DNA of 17,263 nucleotides. Origin: Saprospirales bacterium (lineage in GTDB: Bacteria; Bacteroidota; Bacteroidia; Chitinophagales; Saprospiraceae). Each line of letters opens with the position of its first letter. Positions within the stretch are counted from its first letter, which is position 1. A program made the position numbers and the translations under genes. Below are positions 13,607 to 17,263 of the stretch, one piece after another. The notes beneath the pieces were generated by a model. That model was given only the letters and a program-made list of their open reading frames with translations, did no database searches and was not told the DNA's origin. Where the stretch lies: positions 628 to 17,890 of the forward strand of contig DLXL01000152.1 in assembly GCA_003448025.1 (NCBI GenBank), in the 5' to 3' direction.

Positions 13607-15279
13607 GGTGGGCTATTGAACTTCCTTCCGGTGAGTTTCTGGATACTCCAGACAACTTCTCGCTCAGCTTCGAGCTGAACAACCAGGTGTTTAGCACCTC
13701 AGATACCTCCGGGTTATCCGGCAGCTTTACATTCCCGGTAGATGTAGTGCTTACCAAGCGCATGAAAACCCAGTTGGGGTTTCCTAATCGCGTAGATTCA
13801 GCCTCCAGAGTCAGCACTATTGAAAATTGTTGGGTATTGGCAGGAGGAGTAAGGCTGTTCCTTGGCACCCTCAAGGTCATTGAATCCGGCCAGCGCTCTG
13901 CCAAAATATCCATCATATCCAACCCGGTTGCCAGCCTTAAAGATACTAGGCTTCCCGAGCTGGATCTGGAAGGAAACAGAAATGTAGCGCCAGCCACCTG
14001 GCCAAACTACATGAAACAAACCGTGGATTCGCCTGAAGACTACGACCACATTTTTATGCCGGTGTACAACGATCAGGATGGCCAACCAGGATTCAACGAT
14101 TGGGATGTCATACTGGAGGAGTTTGCCATCACTACTTGTACAGTTACTCCCTTCGTTCGGCTGGATTATCTGCTCACCAGGATATTCAGGGTTACAGGTT
14201 GGCAGTTCTCCAACCAGTTTCAATCCGGAAGCCTGGAGCTAGGCCGGCTGTATGTATTCAATAACGTAGATAGCAAGGTCGTTACAGACAATGCTACACC
14301 TATACCAGAGCTTCCAGACTCCTTTTCCTTAAATCAACACCTGCCGGATATCACCTGTGCAGAGTTCCTGAAGAAACTCATGGCACAATGGGGCCTTGGC
14401 TTGTTTTACAACGTATTCACCCGCCAAATAGCCATCATTCCGCTAAAAACCATACTCACCAAAGCTGCCCGCCACAATTGGACAGCCTATGCCATCAATG
14501 ATGAATTAATTGCAGATCCAGCAGATGTACCTGGTTACTACAACTACGATCAGGCTACCCGCATACCAGCTGAAGCACCGGCCGTAGAAGATGTGCAGCT
14601 TATCCGCACTGTTACAGAATTCAACGATCTTTCTCCCCTTGCTGCAGGATATTACTACATAGAAACCAATAGCGTACTCCATTACACCAAAGGCAATGTG
14701 AACGATATTGTGAATTACCGGCTTGTGCATAGAGGCATCAGAGTAGGATCTGGATCAGATTATCAGGCCGGCATGGACGCCATATGGGATCAAATAGAAG
14801 CACATGCCTGGGCTGGGGAGTTTACCGGCTACGTGGCAGAAGGCGCCGAGTACAAGTTTCAAAAGAATGATTACCCGGTAGCCCTTATGTTTTACCGCGG
14901 CCTTCAGGATGTTATCAGTGGCGGCAATCGTTCGCCATTATGTGGCAATAGTGTTTGGCTCGATGGTATTGGCACCCCTGGAGACAAAGCCAAGCTCACT
15001 ACTGGTGGAGTAGAGGTAGGCGAAGCCCAATACAGCCTCAATTGGCATGGCCAGTATGGGCTCTACGAGCAGTGGCACAAAAAATGGTCAGAAATGCTTC
15101 GAATTGGCAAGCACTGTACCCAGACATTCATCTTACCATTATCCATCATTACCGACTTTTCCTTTTCCGACAAGGTTAGGGTAGGGGAAATGGATTTTTT
15201 CATCAAACGCCTGCGCATCAAAAAGCTGCTTTCTAAAGGCAGAGTAGAGGTGGAGGCATCACTCATTACTGTTATATGA
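13603..15279 (+). CDS. Predicted tail/baseplate protein (558 aa)
   Basis: The N-terminal domain (about 1-110: LSFELNNQVF, a 'SGSFTFPVDVVLTKRMKTQLGFP' region and FLGTLKVIESG) and the block at 253-281 (AEFLKKLMAQWGLGLFYN followed by QIAIIPL) match a recurring Bacteroidota phage tail protein type whose middle part resembles baseplate hub proteins. The C-terminal 60 residues (FSFSDKVRVGEMDFFIKRLRIKK) match the end of that type as well. It has no membrane segment. Its start overlaps the 512-residue protein and its end overlaps the lipoprotein gene, both by ATGA, so these three are translated as a unit. A role in attachment or baseplate assembly is inferred. Confidence 0.8.
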   Translation: MRWAIELPSGEFLDTPDNFSLSFELNNQVFSTSDTSGLSGSFTFPVDVVLTKRMKTQLGFPNRVDSASRVSTIENCWVLAGGVRLFLGTLKVIESGQRSAKISIISNPVASLKDTRLPELDLEGNRNVAPATWPNYMKQTVDSPEDYDHIFMPVYNDQDGQPGFNDWDVILEEFAITTCTVTPFVRLDYLLTRIFRVTGWQFSNQFQSGSLELGRLYVFNNVDSKVVTDNATPIPELPDSFSLNQHLPDITCAEFLKKLMAQWGLGLFYNVFTRQIAIIPLKTILTKAARHNWTAYAINDELIADPADVPGYYNYDQATRIPAEAPAVEDVQLIRTVTEFNDLSPLAAGYYYIETNSVLHYTKGNVNDIVNYRLVHRGIRVGSGSDYQAGMDAIWDQIEAHAWAGEFTGYVAEGAEYKFQKNDYPVALMFYRGLQDVISGGNRSPLCGNSVWLDGIGTPGDKAKLTTGGVEVGEAQYSLNWHGQYGLYEQWHKKWSEMLRIGKHCTQTFILPLSIITDFSFSDKVRVGEMDFFIKRLRIKKLLSKGRVEVEASLITVI

Positions 15280-15638
15280 AAAAACTATGTATCGCCCTGG
15301 TGGCCTGTTGCCTCATTTTTGCCGCTTGCCACAAAGACACTGATCCCAATCCGCCAAGTCTTGAGGGTGGAACCTGGGTAAACCTTACAGGATCCATAAA
15401 TCCGGATTGGCACTACCAATTCGACGATGGATTGCTTACTCAATCCTACGTGGTAGCAGGCACTACTATTACCACCCTAACGTATCCTTATGCCCTCAGG
15501 GATTCGCTTATTGTCATAGGTGGTGACACAAACAATCCACCCAGGGAGTGGGCTTATTCATTTGAATGTCATGATGTACTGCGCATTACAGAGCGCAATC
15601 AGGTACTCAACCGAAGGTTCTGGCTTAAGCGGGAATAA
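15276..15638 (+). CDS. Phage-encoded lipoprotein (120 aa)
   Basis: The N-terminus MKKLCIALVACCLIFAACHKD has a positively charged start, a hydrophobic core and a probable lipobox ending at C18 (IFAAC). An earlier Cys at 11 leaves too short a core. The charged residues after the Cys are like Bacteroidota lipoproteins destined for the outer membrane or surface. The mature part is a small beta-rich domain beginning LEGGTWVNLTGS, a form seen in lipocalin-like lipoproteins. The ATGA overlap with the tail gene ties it to the late operon. A surface lipoprotein made late could block the receptor or help lysis. Function is not shown by the sequence. Confidence 0.85.
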   Translation: MKKLCIALVACCLIFAACHKDTDPNPPSLEGGTWVNLTGSINPDWHYQFDDGLLTQSYVVAGTTITTLTYPYALRDSLIVIGGDTNNPPREWAYSFECHDVLRITERNQVLNRRFWLKRE

Positions 15639-15646
15639 ACAATTTG

Positions 15647-15697
15647 TAACTTTGAAACAAAAAGTTCTCTGAAATACAAAGTGCGGCGTTATATTTG
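15647..15697 (+). promoter_or_regulatory. Candidate Bacteroidota-type promoter elements
   Basis: TAACTTTG (15647-15654) and TATATTTG (15690-15697) both fit the TAnnTTTG -7 consensus of Bacteroidota sigma factors. Neither has a clear TTG -33 box at the usual distance, so strength is uncertain. They lie in the 112-base spacer before the DnaA-like gene, the only sizeable gap in the late region. Confidence 0.45.
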
Positions 15698-15750
15698 CTG
15701 TACAACGGGCGTTTCGTTCACGCTTTATTAATCATTAACGCCACTTATTT

Positions 15751-16695
15751 ATGAGAGCTGTATCTATTCCAGTTCACCCGTTATCTGCACGGGCACTGGC
15801 CTATGAGTACGGTCCGGGTTCAATCGTAATGAACAACCAGGATCCACTGTTCACCTTCCTTACCTGTTCGCCACTACGAACACGGATATCCAGAGGGTCT
15901 GATCTATTAACCAGCCAGGTCACATTTCATGTTAATGATGATTTGGCGCTGCATCTCCAGCAATACGATTGGCAAATTGGCTCGGCGCTGCTGCGTATGC
16001 ACAAGCGCGAGTTATGTCAGTTTGCAGCGGCGGCCGTAGCGCTTCGACACCAGGGCGGCGCCAAAGATGCGCTCTACTTATGGCTTAAGATGCGGCAGGT
16101 TACGGAAGATGAGTACAGCCTGGAGACAGCCTACAAACTCTGGCAGCGCTTTGGCTGGAAATTATCTACCGAAAAAAGCACTACTTTTTTTGCCCAAACA
16201 CGCGGCAAGGCGGCAGAAGCTTTGGACAAAAAAAGAGCCATCGTGCCAAAGCCGGTACAGCGTATCAATCCAACCCAACTTACACTTACCCAGATTGAAG
16301 TAGAGTTGGCAGCCAACAGATTTGTTGGCGCTCTTCGCCAATGCTTCAGGCGCAGCCCTCGCAAAACAGCCTACCATGCCCGCATATACTATTATGCTAC
16401 CTATGCCGGTATGCGTTCGCACATAGAAGTAGCCAAAGCTTTGGGCATACCTCGCACCAGCGTGAGTTATGCCATACGTACCATCAATGCTCAGGCCTCA
16501 CACAACATTACCCTGAGGCGTATGCTGGCCGATGCCCTACCAGATTCGGAGGAGAAGCCGGCACCTTCGCTGCATGTATGCAACATTGCACGTAATTCCT
16601 CGGCCGTGCCAGGCAATACCCGGATCAATCAAAGCAATCGCTTTAATAGATCCCAGGGATCTGGATACACAGCCAGACTGGCATTTGGTACCTAA
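15751..16695 (+). CDS. Phage protein with DnaA-domain-IV-like helix-turn-helix (314 aa)
   Basis: The N-terminal region (IPVHPLSARALAYEYG, later LETAYKLWQRFGWK at about 124-137) matches a hypothetical protein type I recall from Bacteroidota prophages, located near structural genes. At 206-247 a helical segment, ARIYYYATYAGMRSHIEVAK followed by ALGIPRTSVSYAIRTI, resembles DnaA domain IV, the DNA-binding helix-turn-helix that recognises DnaA boxes. Between them are helical residues of unknown role. No AAA+ domain exists, so it is not an initiator ATPase. It may regulate transcription or modify replication initiation. The last 40 residues overlap the next gene in another frame. A 112-base spacer with promoter-like elements precedes it. 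Confidence 0.82.
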   Translation: MRAVSIPVHPLSARALAYEYGPGSIVMNNQDPLFTFLTCSPLRTRISRGSDLLTSQVTFHVNDDLALHLQQYDWQIGSALLRMHKRELCQFAAAAVALRHQGGAKDALYLWLKMRQVTEDEYSLETAYKLWQRFGWKLSTEKSTTFFAQTRGKAAEALDKKRAIVPKPVQRINPTQLTLTQIEVELAANRFVGALRQCFRRSPRKTAYHARIYYYATYAGMRSHIEVAKALGIPRTSVSYAIRTINAQASHNITLRRMLADALPDSEEKPAPSLHVCNIARNSSAVPGNTRINQSNRFNRSQGSGYTARLAFGT

Positions 16696-17263
16696 TGTTG
16701 ACTCGCTTGACTTTGCTGCAGGCAAATCTGCCTATTCATTTGGGCAGAAGCAGTTATCCGGCAGGGTATCAGACAATACCCCTACCACCGAAGAGGCTGG
16801 CGATTACTTCGAGTATCAACTAGATGCCAAGCTGCGCAACATTCACATAGATATGGAAACCCTGCGGGCAAAGCTCCGCAACCGGGCATTCCATGTCTAT
16901 GTAAAGTATTACGATGACTCAGAGCGCGTATTCCCATACATGCGCCTTGCAGCCAAAGGCGATTCAGGAGAAAAGCCGGGCACATTCCAGGGTTATACCC
17001 TGGCCGGATCACTACGCTCTGCGTTCCCAGCACCATTTATAGGCGCTACCCCAACCATCAACGATGGTTTGCCTCCGGCAGGTTCTGACTCAGATGCCGG
17101 CGAAGTGCTGAAAGAGGTAGTTACCACCTCATCCGCATCAGCCACCTTTACGCTGCCTGCAGGCGCTCTGCTGGCGGCTGTATCCATTCGTAGTAATCAA
17201 GCGCAAACCGTATCCGTAGGCCTTAATTCAGGTGGGGATGAGCTTGGCGGGCCACAATCTTTG
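16574..17263 (+). CDS. Phage structural protein, 3' end beyond the window (230 codons seen)
   Basis: Starting at ATG 16574 the frame stays open through the window edge. It begins MYATLHVIPRPCQAIPGS then IKAIALIDPRDLDTQPDWH, followed by a mixed region with YFEYQLDAKLRNIHIDMETL and FHVYVKYYDDSERVFPYMRL. It ends in beta-repeat-like sequence (TLPAGALLAAVSIRSNQ, VSVGLNSGGDELGG) of the type seen in tail-fibre or appendage proteins. The start is chosen because it is the only in-frame ATG giving a coherent N-terminus; it lies 122 bases inside the preceding gene. It has no known family in my recall, so 'structural' is inferred from composition and neighbours. Confidence 0.78.
   Translation, partial: MYATLHVIPRPCQAIPGSIKAIALIDPRDLDTQPDWHLVPNVDSLDFAAGKSAYSFGQKQLSGRVSDNTPTTEEAGDYFEYQLDAKLRNIHIDMETLRAKLRNRAFHVYVKYYDDSERVFPYMRLAAKGDSGEKPGTFQGYTLAGSLRSAFPAPFIGATPTINDGLPPAGSDSDAGEVLKEVVTTSSASATFTLPAGALLAAVSIRSNQAQTVSVGLNSGGDELGGPQSL

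Noticed and set aside
10547..15711. Shared 10-mer ACAACGGGCG at 10547-10556 and 15702-15711
   Set aside because: Both are in spacers but flanking bases differ and only two copies exist; it could be chance.

Overview
This 17.3 kb window reads as the left part of a temperate phage or phage-derived element of a Bacteroidota host. The grounds are: start codons preceded by A-rich sequence rather than Shine-Dalgarno motifs; TAnnTTTG-type promoter elements (15647-15654, 15690-15697); a DUF5675 protein; a lipoprotein signal of Bacteroidota style; and HNH, ASCH-like and tail-type proteins of kinds common in Bacteroidota prophages. Every supported gene is on the + strand. No integrase, repressor, terminase, portal or capsid gene is visible, so the element must continue beyond the right edge or be defective or satellite-like.

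Layout. (1) 1-57: the 3' three quarters of an initiator tRNA-fMet gene, a plausible integration site. (2) 58-492: a hairpin-dense stretch without a convincing gene. (3) 493-2836: a small unknown protein, a terminator-like hairpin and a 660-residue membrane/coiled-coil protein. (4) 2837-3065: an intergenic stretch with two large hairpins, one containing a 13-base copy of the tRNA 3' end. (5) 3066-7597: an HNH endonuclease, two small unknowns and a 1040-residue zinc-ribbon/TOPRIM/SF3-type primase-helicase of P4-alpha-like organisation. (6) 7598-7964: an iteron field with 14 GTCCA/TGGAC boxes bracketed by an inverted repeat, the best candidate for a replication origin. (7) 7965-10535: a tightly overlapping operon of four unknowns, an ASCH-like protein, a second HNH protein and a small gene broken by an in-frame TAA. 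(8) 10644-11506: three small proteins, including a 42-residue single-pass membrane peptide and a protein with four CxxC motifs. (9) 11577-17263: the late/structural side, with DUF5675, two large tail/baseplate-type proteins, a lipoprotein, a protein with a DnaA-domain-IV-like helix-turn-helix, and a structural protein running off the right edge.

Regions 5 and 6 together look like a self-contained replicon: a primase-helicase with its recognition field directly downstream. Region 7 is a middle operon of accessory proteins and region 9 is virion assembly plus surface modification.

Signals outside gene content: the nonamer GGGTAGGGG occurs nine times on the two strands together, far above chance; a perfect 20-bp palindrome lies inside the membrane-protein gene; several hairpins sit just ahead of start codons; and the DnaA-like gene overlaps the next gene by 122 bases. 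All assignments come from reading the sequence and recalling families; no search was run.
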